This document shows, piece by piece, positions 52,989-63,715 of a DNA stretch of 64,000 bases. Numbering within the stretch: position 1 is the stretch's first letter; the number at the start of each line of letters is the position of its first letter. The notes below the pieces were generated by a model, which made no database searches, was not told where the DNA came from, and worked only from the letters and a program-made list of their open reading frames with translations. The DNA is from Eutreptiella sp. 'Long Island Sound 2002' (Eukaryota; Euglenozoa; Euglenophyceae; Eutreptiales; Eutreptiaceae). Both the position numbers and the translations under genes were made by a program. The stretch spans positions 115,347,604-115,411,603 of the forward strand of contig OZ038379.1 of the NCBI GenBank assembly GCA_964036045.1, written 5' to 3'.

Positions 52989-54075
52989 TGTCAAACAAAC
53001 AGATCGTGCTTCCGCTTCCCCTTGGTGGCATTGACCTTGGCCTGTTGAGCATGCTGGGGGAAGGGTCCAAGGCTCTTACGCGGGGTCTTCCCATCAAAGT
53101 GAGCAGTCATGGGCTCCGGTGCAGGAGCCTTCACAACAGCCAATTGCACGCCTTTTGAGGGTGCGGCTGCCGGCCCATCGGCCTGCTCAACTTTATCCTC
53201 GGAAGACTAATCCTCGGCCTCACCGCCATCTTGTCGTGCACTGCCAACAACAAATGTTTGAAACATTTGTACCTCACCACGCAAAACACCTTTCCAGACA
53301 CCATCCCGGTCAATCCCACAGGTTGCATCGAACTCTTGTAGACATTTACCGACAGTGAGGCAATATTCATCGGGAAGACCTCCTGCGGAATGCAAAAGCA
53401 ACATTCACTTTGCCTTACATACCATGCTGCAGTTCACAGCGTCTATTTTGTCTGCCACAGGCTTACCAGCAACAACAAAGGCAATGAAAACGTGCTGCTC
53501 GGCCCCCTCTCCCAATGTTAGAGTCCTCGGGTTGTCATGAGCAGATGAGACCACACTGAAGCGATACTAGAGGACCAAGGGCATCGTCTAGTGCATTGCT
53601 CTCTTGCATCTCTTTTGGAAGAAGGTTGAAGGGCCTTACACCAGGCCCCTAGCTAGACTTGCGGGTTCCATGTTGATAGGTAGGACACCTCCCAGGATTT
53701 TAAAAACCTGCCAGAGTGCCTTCATCATTTTCTCTTCGAGATGTGTGCGCGCTCTTTGTCTTTACCTGTTGCGGACCCGTATCTGCGCCTCAACGTGTCG
53801 TAAATGGCGGCCGCATGACACTCCTATTGCAACTAGAACAAGAACACCAATGCAAGGCTCCTCTTGGCGGTTTAGCCCCCCCCCCCCCCCGTGTTCCCTA
53901 TGTTGTCAGGAGAACTCCCATCTGTCTTCCCACACGATTCTCCATCAAGTTTCATGTGATGAAGTCGATGCCCACGCTGGACTTGTATACCATCGAGTTG
54001 CACTAGACTACCACATGGTTGCATGGAAAGTGGCTCTAGTCTAGGATCTACTCGTGCGCAACCCTTCCCCCTCAT
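52989..54075 (-). pseudogene. Unrecognised minus-strand gene with an 84-bp intron
   Basis: Reading leftwards, an N-terminal remnant near 54075-53880 (MQPCGSLVQLDGIQVQRGH) runs into a 15-C run at 53876-53890. PFNLLPKEMQESNALDDALG follows near 53640-53570, then, after a shift, SSAHDNPRTLTLGEGAEQHV and IAFVVAG at 53467. An intron 53466-53383 (gtaagc ... ttccgcag) joins in phase 1 to GLPDEYCLTVGKCLQEFDAT, GVWKGVLRGEVQMFQTFVVG, a TAG at about 53209, then TPRKSLGPFPQHAQQAKVNA and the basic end KGKRKHDLFV with its stop at 52989-52991. The splice removes an in-frame conflict exactly, so the intron is convincing. Family unknown. Confidence 0.55.
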
Positions 54076-54598
54076 GTGTGCACCTTATGATGCTTAACGT
54101 GCAGCCATTGATGTGCTGGAAGCTAAACGACTATCTTCTCTCCTCTAATGCTGCTGCTACATTGATGCGGTTTCCGTGCCGAAAAGTGGTTTGTTCCCTG
54201 AGTTCTTTATCGATCATTCGTGCGTGGAGGGTTTAATATTGTGGTGTCCCGGAAATGTTTAGGTGTTCTTGTTGTGATTTCCCATGTTGATACCTATATT
54301 TTTTTTCTGGTCGTACACTTTGCTTGGGGTCGAGGTGCCGTGTAATTATGGCTGGGTCCTTCCCCTTGCTGGTCATCACCTTCCCGTGTTTGGCGACCCC
54401 AACCAGGACCTAGGTTGGGCGATGCACTTCACACTCTCTGTTGGCGAAATTGGGTAGTTCCAAAGCCTTCCCGGTTGAGGCTCTCTTCGTTACAATAACT
54501 CCTAAAGGTGAAACCCCTAAATGGGCCTCGTCACATGGCTATTTGAATGATTGGGATCTCATCTTGGTCCTTAGGTGCTTTGTGTTGTAGAATAGTGA
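54076..54598 (+). other. Region without a recognised gene
   Basis: Short ORFs only; nothing recognised. Confidence 0.45.
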
Positions 54599-55167
54599 GG
54601 TATTTCCGGATGGTCTGTTTGGTTAGGCAGGAATTGGGCATGCAACTCAAATCTCCAGACACTGTCAGATTGGTTTGCTTATAAACACCTTGCTGATACT
54701 GAAGATCACAGTCATTTCCTCATCCTCAGCTATTTCCTTCACTCAGATGTCCTTTTGCCTCCCGAGATCTCACATTCTTCACTCCTTACTTTATGTGGCC
54801 GTGCCCTCAAGAATGGCAAACGCATGATGTGCATGTATGCTGGATGGTGCATGTCTGGGTATCCATCCACTGTAGCGGCTTTTGATGCATTTTGGCCCTA
54901 ATAGCTCCTGCCCAGGCCTAGGGATCTCCTTCCCTTTTTGGGCGCCGTGCGCCTGCTGACCCCTAACTATTTGGATCAGACACGAGCACTAGGTCAGTTG
55001 GCATACATCCATGACGCCTTTCGGTGTTAAGGGCAGTGATATTCAATAGGTGTCTTTGCTATGCCCGAAGTTGCCATTAAAACGTGTCTAGTGGTACTCC
55101 AATCTATTGCAACAACTCATACCAAGCGATGGTGTGCAATCTTTTGGTGGTATTGCACTGACGGGTG
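54599..55167 (+). pseudogene. Unrecognised gene remnant in a single frame
   Basis: One reading frame stays protein-like for about 190 codons apart from stops at 54899 (TAA-TAG in tandem), 55028, 55037 and the terminal 55165. Blocks: SDWFAYKHLADTEDHSHFLI, AGWCMSGYPSTVAAFDAFWP, LLPFLGAVRLLTPNYLDQTR and FAMPEVAIKTCLVVLQSIAT. There is no Met-initiated ORF over 60 codons, so a simple ORF search would miss it. Confidence 0.4.
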
Positions 55168-57252
55168 GAGGTAGTGTCAGTGTATAAAAGAGATACTTGG
55201 ACCTTCTTGGACTCGAAGTCCTTCATGACAAACTTGGAAGGCTAAAGCGATAACGAATGTGCTTTCGTCTTTGCCTTGTCACGCACTGCTGCGACCATGG
55301 TGTGTTAATATGAGAGATAGCACCATTGTAATCAAAGTTGCAAGCCTCTTTCCCTTATGACAACCTGGAAGAGGCTAATGAGCTTGCCGAACACACAGGC
55401 GGGGTTCGATTCAAGGCCTGCGGGGCCCATCCGTCGGCTTTGTGTACATTGCCTCCCAAGCTCAATCTCACTAGCACAAGCCAATCGCATACCTCTGCAG
55501 TTCTTTTTGCACTTATACCTCACAAGGTTTGTTTGTCTTGGATGGTTCCCTTTTCTCCGCATGTACCGTATGCGATTTTTGGGCTACGCGGCACGCAAGA
55601 CTGACTGCCCGTACAGTACTAGTAGGGCCCAAGCCGAAGTCTTGGATTGCAACGAGATTGTGCCGAGGGGCTCCCATGGGAGGATGCGAGGGGGTGAACG
55701 TGCATCCTGTGTTGCCTTGAGACCCCACATGTCAATTCTTGATGCCCATCCTATACCCTCCCCGGGCCCATCATCTTTCGCTTCATTTGTTGGAGAGGCA
55801 TGCCCTCAGAGCACTCACGCCAGCACCCCCCTCCCCCCCACCCGCAACCCCGCCCCCCCGGCAAAACCCGACCAATCGCATGGGGTGCACCGCTGGTGGC
55901 ACTTTGCTGGAGGGGGGGTGGGTAAACGGACCCCCCCTACTAGCGGGGGGTGGATTGTGTGCTTTTCGGCCAATATTTACGTTAAAGTGTCCCCATTTGT
56001 AGCTGCTATCTTTGTTGGCCCATGAGGGGACCATATGGTGGAGCCTGGCTAGGGTGTGTGTTTTGGGGTTATGGGGGCTACAAGTGATAGGCAAAAGCGG
56101 CCAAAGATTTATTCAAACATTGTTCCTAGACGACTCACGGTACTGATACAAGTGGTATCAAGCTATTTTGAGCCATGTACCCTTCACATTCGCCCATACA
56201 AGAATGGCGAATTTCATGATGGATGGTGTGGGGTGCGCCGCTGTAAGCGCTCTGCTGGAACCCATCCCCCGTTTGCCTCCCCCAATTCTAGCGGGGCTCT
56301 TTTCTGTACTTTAGGGCCAATGTGCACCTAGTAGCCTTCATCCTACATGTCTCTACATGTGCTATTTGTGTAGGTACCGGATGTTCTGTTATTCAAATTA
56401 AATCTTTGAATATGCGTGCGCCAGAAGGGTTCCAACATCCGTTGGAACCCCCTTCCAGTACCCGCAGGAACCCCTTCCAGCGGCTGCCAGAAGGGGGTTC
56501 TACCGGGGGTTCCGGCGCAGGAACCCCCCCTTCAACGGTCGATCCATAAGGTTTGTACTAGCATTCAGTCACCAGCATAGGCCAAAGGCCCACCCATGAT
56601 GACTCTTGGATGCCCAACACCTCTTGCTACTACAACATTCACTACATCACCCCCATTGGGAGTGCTTAGTCATCACACTTGAATTTTGGCTCTCCGCCCT
56701 CAAGTTCTGTTGTTACCAAATCGACGCCCAAAGCAATCCATGGCTGTCAAACACGGCACATGAAGGTGTGAATTGTAGAGGTTTGCAAAACGTCTGCTTT
56801 TTGGGCTATTTTTTGTGCCCGAAAGAGGACTTTGAGGCCACTAGGTAGGTAAAAAAACCACTAGATAATGTTCAAAGGTGTTTATCCATCATCTTGGTTG
56901 GTTGTAATGCAAATGGCCACCTCCACAGACATGCTAAGAGGGGCTACCTCACCTGGTTTGCCAGGCGCGTGTGCAGCGTGGATAGTTAGCCGTCCTTCCC
57001 GCCCAAGCACTTTTTGATTAACACCTCGCTAAGGTACAGGAGCTATAATTTCCTCCACTGTTTACACCTAGACCCCAAACTAGGGGAGTGGTTGCTCAGA
57101 AGGAGCAAGTTTTGTGTTTTCCCCGCTGACGCTGGATAGGGCAAAGTGAACGGGTTTTTCCACAGAGATTGTATGTGGGGTTTTGCTCTCCCTAAGGAGC
57201 ATTTTGCGAGAATGGTAAAGGCCAACGCAATCCGTCTAAATTCGCCATCTGA
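55168..57252 (+). other. Region without a recognised gene
   Basis: ORFs at 55357-56025 and 56056-56331 show no domain. 55825-55960 has C and G runs. 56425-56535 is a cluster of short inverted repeats built on ggaacccc/ggggttcc. Confidence 0.4.
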
Positions 57253-57319
57253 GCGTCGCGTGCACAAAAGGTTACACAAACCTTTACACATACTTTTACA
57301 CAAAAGGTGCACGCGACGC
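57253..57319. repeat. Perfect 13-bp inverted repeat
   Basis: gcgtcgcgtgcac (57253-57265) and gtgcacgcgacgc (57307-57319) are exact complements around a 41-base AT-rich spacer with repeated ttacaca words. Confidence 0.85.
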
Positions 57320-58318
57320 AAATACTCCAACTTATTCAGCCAAGATCCCCCAAAAAGGGCATTTTAGCCATTTTTGCCAGATTTTGAAAGGTAGGTTTGC
57401 CACTTGCAATACTTGTTCCAAGGAAGGGGGGCAAAGAACCCCGCGGTTTCCCTATTTTTTTCGTCCCCGCCCCCGTTGTTAGGGGGGGGAGATTACCTAA
57501 AAAATACCCGTCCCCCAATTGTGTAAAAAAGAGTGCCACACCGCAATTCCCCCCCCCCCGAGCAACAACTTATTATTGTGCATTTTGGAGTAGGCTATGC
57601 ACATTGTATAGGCTAATTCTGGTCGCCAAGCACTTCTGCTGCAAGTTCCCATACCACCTAGTGCTTCTTGCGCCTCTTGTACGACAAGGCTTGTGACCAT
57701 TGGTTTTGCTCGTGCGGCAAACACTTCTCCAGATTGGTGCGACAAAGCGTTAGTACATTTTTATCCCAAATGGCAACACTTTCGGAGAAGGTGGAGGTGT
57801 AAGTGGGCAAAACTACAGGCGAAATGCATCCATCGGCATGCTACGCATGGTAGGCGCATATTGCGGGTTGGGAATACAACTTGACGTTGTTGCCCGAAAG
57901 AAGGTCAACGTTGAGCATTCAGGTGGATGAGGGGGTCAATTCTCTTGCATGAAGCACAAATGTTGCTTGATAGTTTTGTACTGTTGCTCAACCATCCAAC
58001 AATGCAGCAAACCACTTTCCCTCATACCACCACATGGGGAACAAGGCATAATGCAACCCATTGAATCATCTGTTCCTTTGCCTCTATCGATTCGAAGACC
58101 AAGCCATCAACTAGACGCCATGCGACTTTGTCTTATGCTTGCCGTAGTAGTGGACATGCACACCGTAAATGCTTCTCATCCTGAGGCTACACAGCCCGAC
58201 AAAGGTGCACATCATTGAAATCATGCTTTGAGGCATGGTGTCTCCGGGCCGACACTCATCGCCATCAAAAAAGGACCGCTCATGAAAATTGGCTCGTACG
58301 GTTCATTGATGCCAAGAC
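57320..58318 (+). other. Region without a recognised gene
   Basis: Short ORFs only, no domain. Confidence 0.45.
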
Positions 58319-58636
58319 TTGATGAACCGTTGTGTAGAATCAGAAAAGTTGATACTCGCAGTTGCTGACGATGATTGCTCCTTACTACAAAGGCGCGTGG
58401 CTTTGCTCATTGGTGCAAGATTCTCTCTGGCCGCTGTTATGGTTGACATGTCCCAAGCTAGTGCGAGTGTTAGGGTTAGGGTTAGGGTATTGAAAATCAG
58501 AGCTTACACTGAGAAAGAGAAGGCTACCCCTAGACTAGCTGCTCATCGCATGGGTGGGGGCGGTCTTTTGAAAGTTGCCACCCATGGTGGCATCCTGGCA
58601 GCGTGTGGCACAACAACATGGGACATGAAGTTTTGA
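58319..58636 (+). CDS. Unrecognised ORF carrying a telomere-like tract
   Basis: 105 codons. The first part (EKLILAVADDDCSLLQRRVA) reads protein-like; the centre is the repeat tract, translated as VRVRVRV. It may be the upstream part of the remnant at 59044. Confidence 0.3.
   Translation: MMNRCVESEKLILAVADDDCSLLQRRVALLIGARFSLAAVMVDMSQASASVRVRVRVLKIRAYTEKEKATPRLAAHRMGGGGLLKVATHGGILAACGTTTWDMKF
58469..58488 (+). repeat. Short TTAGGG tract
   Basis: Three exact TTAGGG units. This is the opposite orientation to the CCCTAA tracts at 23.6 and 24.8 kb. Confidence 0.75.
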
Positions 58637-59043
58637 AGAACCGTCCAGGGATAGTGCCTACAAAGACATGTATCATTTAGCGTCTGCGCAGCCATTCTGA
58701 TACGCTGTCATGGGATTGCCTTGTGGACCCGATCCCTTTGCAACCCCAAGTCTGGATCGTGAGTTTTCCCCATGGGACCAGTACATGTAGAACGTGCACT
58801 ACAAGGGAGCATCAGTTGGTCGATCAAAAAACTGTGGATGAACTAGCTGATTGGCTTGAGGTCACAAATTCCAATATTCACTTGCACAGCAGGCCACAAT
58901 GTTGTCAATTGCTACCCATCAGGCCTCATTTACCACTCCATCCGGCTTTGGGTAGTTCCTCGTTGCAACCACTGCCCATCTTGTGACACGGCTGAACAAC
59001 GTAGGCAATTTGTGACCACCTTTGGAGAAGTATTGGTACGGCC
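58637..59043 (+). other. Weakly coding stretch
   Basis: A frame at 58723-58986 (TVDELADWLEVTNSNIHLHS) is open but unrecognised; it may join the remnant downstream. Confidence 0.3.
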
Positions 59044-59745
59044 TTGGCAACGACTGACGGCGATAGTCACCGCAGCCGCGCATTGGATGACATCTTGTAC
59101 ACGGAGGTTCGGTTGCCTCACACATCAAAAGAACATTCTACACATTGTTGGTCAATGATCGTACGATGGCGGCAAATTTCGATCCCATTCACCATCTTCG
59201 GTGATCGTGCCATCCCTTCTTGGGCAACAGCATACAGACGTAGCTTTCACCTTAGCGCGGAGGAACTGCTATCCATCACTCATCATGTGGCCATTACGTT
59301 TGGGTACCATTTCCAAGCCCCCGTTGACAAGTAGAAGTTCAAAACCATCAAAGACTTCTGAGTCACTTTGAAGACCGCTGCAGATGCAACTGTCGCACAT
59401 GATGCCCTACGTGAGCATTTAAAGTTGCTTTCATGCGAGTTGTATGCTCCGGGTACCCTGGATTACATGTGTCTCCGTGCCATCTTCGTTGGAGCATTCG
59501 ATGTTGTGGATGAGTCGAGCAACAATCAGCCATTGCCAAATGCTCTGTTGGAGGTTCCACCTTCTGCAAATGCTAACATTACTTGTAGTAGCGAGGCCTT
59601 CTTGAATGGTTGGTGCATCGTGTACACTGGCAAGGAGAGGCGCATCGTGTTGCTTGTGCATGCATAGCTCAACAAGAATGTTGTGCTGAGCGCTGTTGAC
59701 CGTCTTCTGGCCAAACACCTACTGCATGCACTACAATTGAGAAGG
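59044..59745 (+). pseudogene. Unrecognised gene remnant, single frame with stops
   Basis: The same frame is protein-like for some 230 codons with stops at 59332, 59359 and 59665. Blocks: RALDDILYTEVRLPHTSKEH, SAEELLSITHHVAITFGYHF, VAHDALREHLKLLSCELYAP and IVLLVHA-stop-LNKNVVLSAVD. The continuity across stops is what argues for an old gene. No family recognised. Confidence 0.4.
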
Positions 59746-59954
59746 TGATTCTCTGGCGTGATATTGTGTGGGTCAGGCCCACTTGAGTGCCGTGGTGAAC
59801 TACAATTTTGTGGGATTTCTCAGAGACGCAACGTCGAAATTTGATGTTGAGTTGACCCGCCCGTTGTTACTCAAACACCTCCAGTGGTGTTGTTATTGGC
59901 ACCACATGACACATGAATCACGCAAAAGAACTATCGCGGTTCATGGACTACGGA

Positions 59955-60566
59955 ACTGGTGAAGCCACATTTGCCTACAAAGATGTAAAATGCGTGGATC
60001 ATGATTTTGAAGACGATGGATCATGGTCCTTTGATGTCAACAATTTTTGAGGGATGATGGACTTAGTGCACAAGAACAGCATTCGGGCATTGTGTGTACC
60101 TGTGTATTGCATCAAACAATATGGTGATTCATTGGTCCGGGAGCCGGTGGTAGCAAACAAGTAGGGGCAACGTGCTTGCACCGTGTTTCTACCGAGGGCA
60201 TATCACATTGGGTCAGGCGCCACCATGTGTTTTCTATGGGTGTTACAACCTTGTAATGAGCGGGGTGAAGACTGCGAAAGCACAATTCTAGCCAACTGCT
60301 GCATCTTTCGCCCATGGATGCTTCGTGAAGCACAATACGGCATCATTGTGTAAACACAATTTGTTGTAAACAACGAAGCAATCAAGTGCCCCGTTGCAGG
60401 ATGTTCCGATTGGGTGTACCGATACAACACAGAACAGCACATGAAGATGGATGAAGACCACTGTACCTTTGATGCGTCTTCTCGGGAGCAAGAATTGTGG
60501 CACCGTTCCCCAGCCAAGCAGCGTGCTTTGGAGGTAAGCGAAGCAAGCAACAATCCAACCCAATAG
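59955..60566 (+). pseudogene. C2H2-like zinc-finger remnant, four stops
   Basis: One frame stays coherent for 200 codons through a TGA (60048), a TAG (60162) and a TAA (60351), to a TAG at 60564. Blocks: GEATFAYKDVKCVDHDFEDD, SIRALCVPVYCIKQYGDSLV, STILANCCIFRPWMLREAQY. Near the end KCPVAGCSDWVYRYNTEQHM...DEDHC gives C-x4-C-x12-H-x6-H, a C2H2-like finger. There is no Met-started ORF of note here. Use of all three stops argues against code reassignment. It probably continues the gene of 59044-59745. Confidence 0.5.
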
Positions 60567-60573
60567 GTAGCAC

Positions 60574-60813
60574 ATGCTGCCAAAAGGGACAAGGACAAGA
60601 AAACAAGTAAAAACCTGCGGTGGGTCACCATTGCAATTGCAAGCACTTGGCAAAGCTGATGAGGCCCGAGAAGATGCATGGTTTCAAAATGCTCGGCGCA
60701 CGAGCAACGGAAACAATGGAAACACAACAGGTAGCTCAAGCAAAAGAATGCCAACGAGTGCCAATGGCATGATTATGCCAGGGGAACAACATGAGTATGT
60801 GTATTATGTGTGA
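60574..60813 (+). CDS. Possible C-terminal piece of the zinc-finger gene
   Basis: 79 codons. Asn/Ser/Gly-rich with GKADEAREDAWFQNARRTS and a clean end EQHEYVYYV. An alternative frame at 60567-60620 gives a Lys-rich HAAKRDKDKKTSKN directly after the preceding stop. Unrecognised. Confidence 0.35.
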   Translation: MLPKGTRTRKQVKTCGGSPLQLQALGKADEAREDAWFQNARRTSNGNNGNTTGSSSKRMPTSANGMIMPGEQHEYVYYV

Positions 60814-61068
60814 CATGGGAGGGAAAGGTTTAATCTGTAGGACCAACTGTTTTTCGTACCTCCCCCCCTCCTAGGGGCGTCCCCTCAAAACGAAAACTCC
60901 CCCATCACATGTTGCAAATCGCTTTGCTTCATATGTCCAACTCCCTACCCATTTCCCACACGATTTAGCGAAAATACCCGGGAATACGCGCCAGGATTCG
61001 GAACCATCACTGCCAAAATGCTTAGGATGAATCCCGACCCAAAAAAGAACGCTCGGGATATATTCTGT
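60814..61068 (+). other. Spacer
   Basis: No feature seen. Confidence 0.5.
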
Positions 61069-61238
61069 GGCCGCTCAGGATATCGCTTGGGATTTATCTG
61101 GGGGCCGCTGGGGATATCGCTTGGGATTTATCCGGTGGCCGCTTGGGAAATCGCTTGGTATTTTTCCGGTATCTACTCAGGATATCGCTTAGGGTTTATC
61201 CAGGGCCTGCTCGAGATCCTCCTCAGGGATTTTTGCCC
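61069..61238 (+). repeat. 34-bp minisatellite
   Basis: Five units; ggccgct starts recur at 61069, 61103, 61137 and, degraded, 61171 and 61205, each with ggatatcgcttgggatttat or a variant. Confidence 0.8.
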
Positions 61239-61787
61239 ACTTGCCTTACCCAATTCGTAGGCCTTTTCAGAAAAGTCAAGTCAGACCAAACCCCTTCAAC
61301 AGCCCACCAGATACATTTCCCAATGTGCCCAACCCACCATCATTCCTTTGTTTCACAGATCTTTTGCTACATAACCCCCACCCTTAACATCCCACCTCCC
61401 TCCACATGCCCTGCCCAATGTGCACCGTGCATCACCAATGTTGTTCTTCACAGATATTTTCTTGACCGGAGAGCCCCTCAAGTGCCGGCCGCGTCCGGTG
61501 AAGGTGCCCATTTGTACGGCACTGGAGGGATGGGGGACCATGGACATATGTGGACACGTTGATCAGCATTTGGTATAGTAACCATGGCCCCCTTTCCTTC
61601 TTGCCTTTCACACCCATGCCGTCACAATTTGCTGCAGTGATTGCCCCCTTTTCACTCCAATGTTTACAACCCATGCCTAACAAGTCTTTTTGTGGGGGCG
61701 AATGCAACCGTGCCAATCACCGAACTGGGCGACGCTCTCCAACGTGCTGATGTTGCAATGTACCCACGTTGCCCAACCGATGTCAAA
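61239..61787 (+). other. Region without a recognised gene
   Basis: Short ORFs only. No domain. Confidence 0.45.
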
Positions 61788-61813
61788 AGGTAAGGTAAGG
61801 TAAGGTGAGTAAG
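61788..61813 (+). repeat. GTAAG microsatellite
   Basis: Four to five aaggt/gtaag pentamers. Confidence 0.8.
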
Positions 61814-61836
61814 CCCCTGAGGGGGCACCCCCTGGT

Positions 61837-61944
61837 ACAGTCAAACAATGACTGTTGTGGAGGTGACCACGGTTGTGGTCCAAGCTTGTTGTGAATGCGC
61901 ACGGTTGTGCGCTGATTCGTCCCTGATTGTGCACGGTTGTGCAC
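61837..61944. other. Cluster of evenly spaced short hairpins
   Basis: acagtca/tgactgt (61837-61855) is followed by three 16-base palindromes with 6-bp stems and a ggtt loop at 61865, 61897 and 61929, exactly 32 bases apart. The inner stem and loop (cac-ggtt-gtg) are constant, while the outer three pairs change on both sides together. Either an eroded minisatellite or a structured transcript. Confidence 0.7.
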
Positions 61945-62318
61945 TGATGATGGTACCTGTGCATGCACATGACGCATTAAAGGGTGGGCCACACGTGGTG
62001 TGCTCGGTAAACCCTTGTTTGGGTTAACCAGGGGCTCTGCCCTACGTTCTATAACAGAACGGGCGGAGTTCCTTAAGATTGCTTTCTTAGAGGGACCTGT
62101 TTTCGGGCAGTGTATTCTTTTCCACTCGAGGACCTGTATAATACGGCGAGAGTGGTTAGGTTCCAATACCCGAAACAGTGCCCCCATGTGTATCTTTCAG
62201 GTGGTGTAGGTCAAATTGATTGGTGCACTTCGCTGTCTTCGACGGCGCAATTTTTCGCCCAGCAAAAAGGGCGCTGATCACACCAAACATTGGGAAGAGA
62301 AGATGCAAAACGAATGAT
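61945..62318 (+). other. Region without a recognised gene
   Basis: Further short inverted repeats (aaccc/gggtt near 62011-62027). No gene recognised. Confidence 0.4.
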
Positions 62319-62727
62319 GTTGCATTAGTGTTAATTTGCGTTTGAAAGTACGGATTTCCCTTGACCAAAAGCACTCAAATACCATAGTAGAATGGCCCAA
62401 GAGTCATGGGATGTTGCATTGGTGTGAACCTGCGATTGAAAGTACGAATTTCCCTTGACCAAAAGCACTCATATACCATAGTAGAATGGCCCAAGAGACA
62501 TGAGATGTTGCATTAGTGTGAATTTGCGATTGAAAGTACGGCCTTCCCCTGCCCAACAGCACTCAAATACCTGAGTGGAATGGCACAGGGGATGTTGCAT
62601 TAGTGTGAATTTGCTTCCTGAAAATATGGATCTGACCTGCACCAAAAAGTCAAATACTATAGTGAAATGGCTCAAGAGACGTGCGATGTTGCGTTAGCGT
62701 GAATTTGCGAACAAAAGTACAGATCTA
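62319..62727 (+). repeat. 94-bp tandem repeat
   Basis: Units start at gttgcatt/gttgcgtt at 62319, 62413, 62507, 62594 and 62688: periods of 94, 94, 87 and 94 bases, the last unit partial. Confidence 0.9.
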
Positions 62728-63472
62728 GATGGCCAAGGATGTGTACAAGGTTGAATCGTTGGGGACTCCCATGTTCATTCCCGTTTATTTGGCCTCAACA
62801 AATGTCCTTCCACCAATTTGTGGTGAACGGTTGGCTGCACTCCGTTCGTGGACCTCCCTCCCTTGACTGAGGACTCGCCTTCTTTTATGCTATACCAGAA
62901 CAAGCACAAGGCTGGGACGAGCCATACACCAGGGAGTTCCTGGAAGCCAAAGCAATGTCATTGAACGAGATCAAACAGAGAGGGATTCCAAGGACGGGGG
63001 GTGTCACACTTTACAAGTGTCGACTCCGTGGCCAAGAAATCCAAAGCAACCACTCCACGTCCAAACCGCCTCAACCATCGCCGAGTGATTTGCTTTGTCT
63101 GCGGCATTAGCTCTGGCCTCAAAGAGGGTACTGAAGACTCTAAACCGGATACAGCTTGGCTGGTCAATTGAACGGTTGAGGAGGTTGGAGAATATAATAT
63201 TGCCACAATTTAATTATGACATCGAGAATCACATACCTCTGGTATCTGTGGTTGCACACCTTCTCAAATAATTTGGGCCTCTAATAGGCAAGGGCCGCAC
63301 CTCTACACCACCAGGCCAGTGCACTCTGTCCCTTGCACCTCTTTGTGATGGAATCACCCCCAGGGGCCGTCCAAATGTCAACATCAAAGCTGCCCTGGTA
63401 GACCTGGGTGGGACACCGTTCCCTTTTGTTGAAAACATTCCTGAAACAACCGTTTTTTTCACCTGGCGTTAA
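62728..63472 (+). other. Region without a recognised gene
   Basis: Short ORFs on both strands without domains. Confidence 0.45.
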
Positions 63473-63715
63473 ATGTCCAAGGTTGATTATAGTGGTTGGG
63501 TGGCGGAACATAGACCTAGGGAGTTGAATACTTTAGCCGCCCAGCCTTTTGTTGTACCTATGCATTTTGCGGGGTGTGTCCACCGTGTGCAAGTCACAGT
63601 TGCCTTTCAGTTTGTAATTGCTGACCACCATCAGCTATGGTGGGAGCTGGGGGGGGGGGTGCTTGTGTTGTGTGCCCTTGGGCAAGAGCACACGGTGTTT
63701 TGGACATGTTCGTAG
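63473..63715 (+). CDS. Unrecognised ORF
   Basis: 80 codons, protein-like in the first half (VAEHRPRELNTLAAQPFVVP, VQVTVAFQFVIADHHQLWW), then a G-run. A neighbouring frame (63637-63954) continues with VDEPLPIHEHPCTKFPGTTG, so a frameshift at the 9-G run 63650-63658 may split one coding region that runs toward the window end. Confidence 0.3.
   Translation: MSKVDYSGWVAEHRPRELNTLAAQPFVVPMHFAGCVHRVQVTVAFQFVIADHHQLWWELGGGVLVLCALGQEHTVFWTCS

Noticed and set aside
59955-60566. Stop-codon reassignment
   Set aside because: TAA, TAG and TGA all interrupt the frame, and elsewhere all three terminate plausible proteins; pseudogene decay is simpler.
61865-61944. CRISPR array
   Set aside because: Palindromic repeats at fixed spacing recall one, but repeat cores and spacers are only 16 bases, there are just three units, no cas genes are nearby, and the sequence is eukaryotic.
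62074-62104. Small-subunit rRNA fragment
   Set aside because: ttcttagagggac matches a conserved 18S word, but the flanking bases do not follow 18S sequence, so the match is probably chance.
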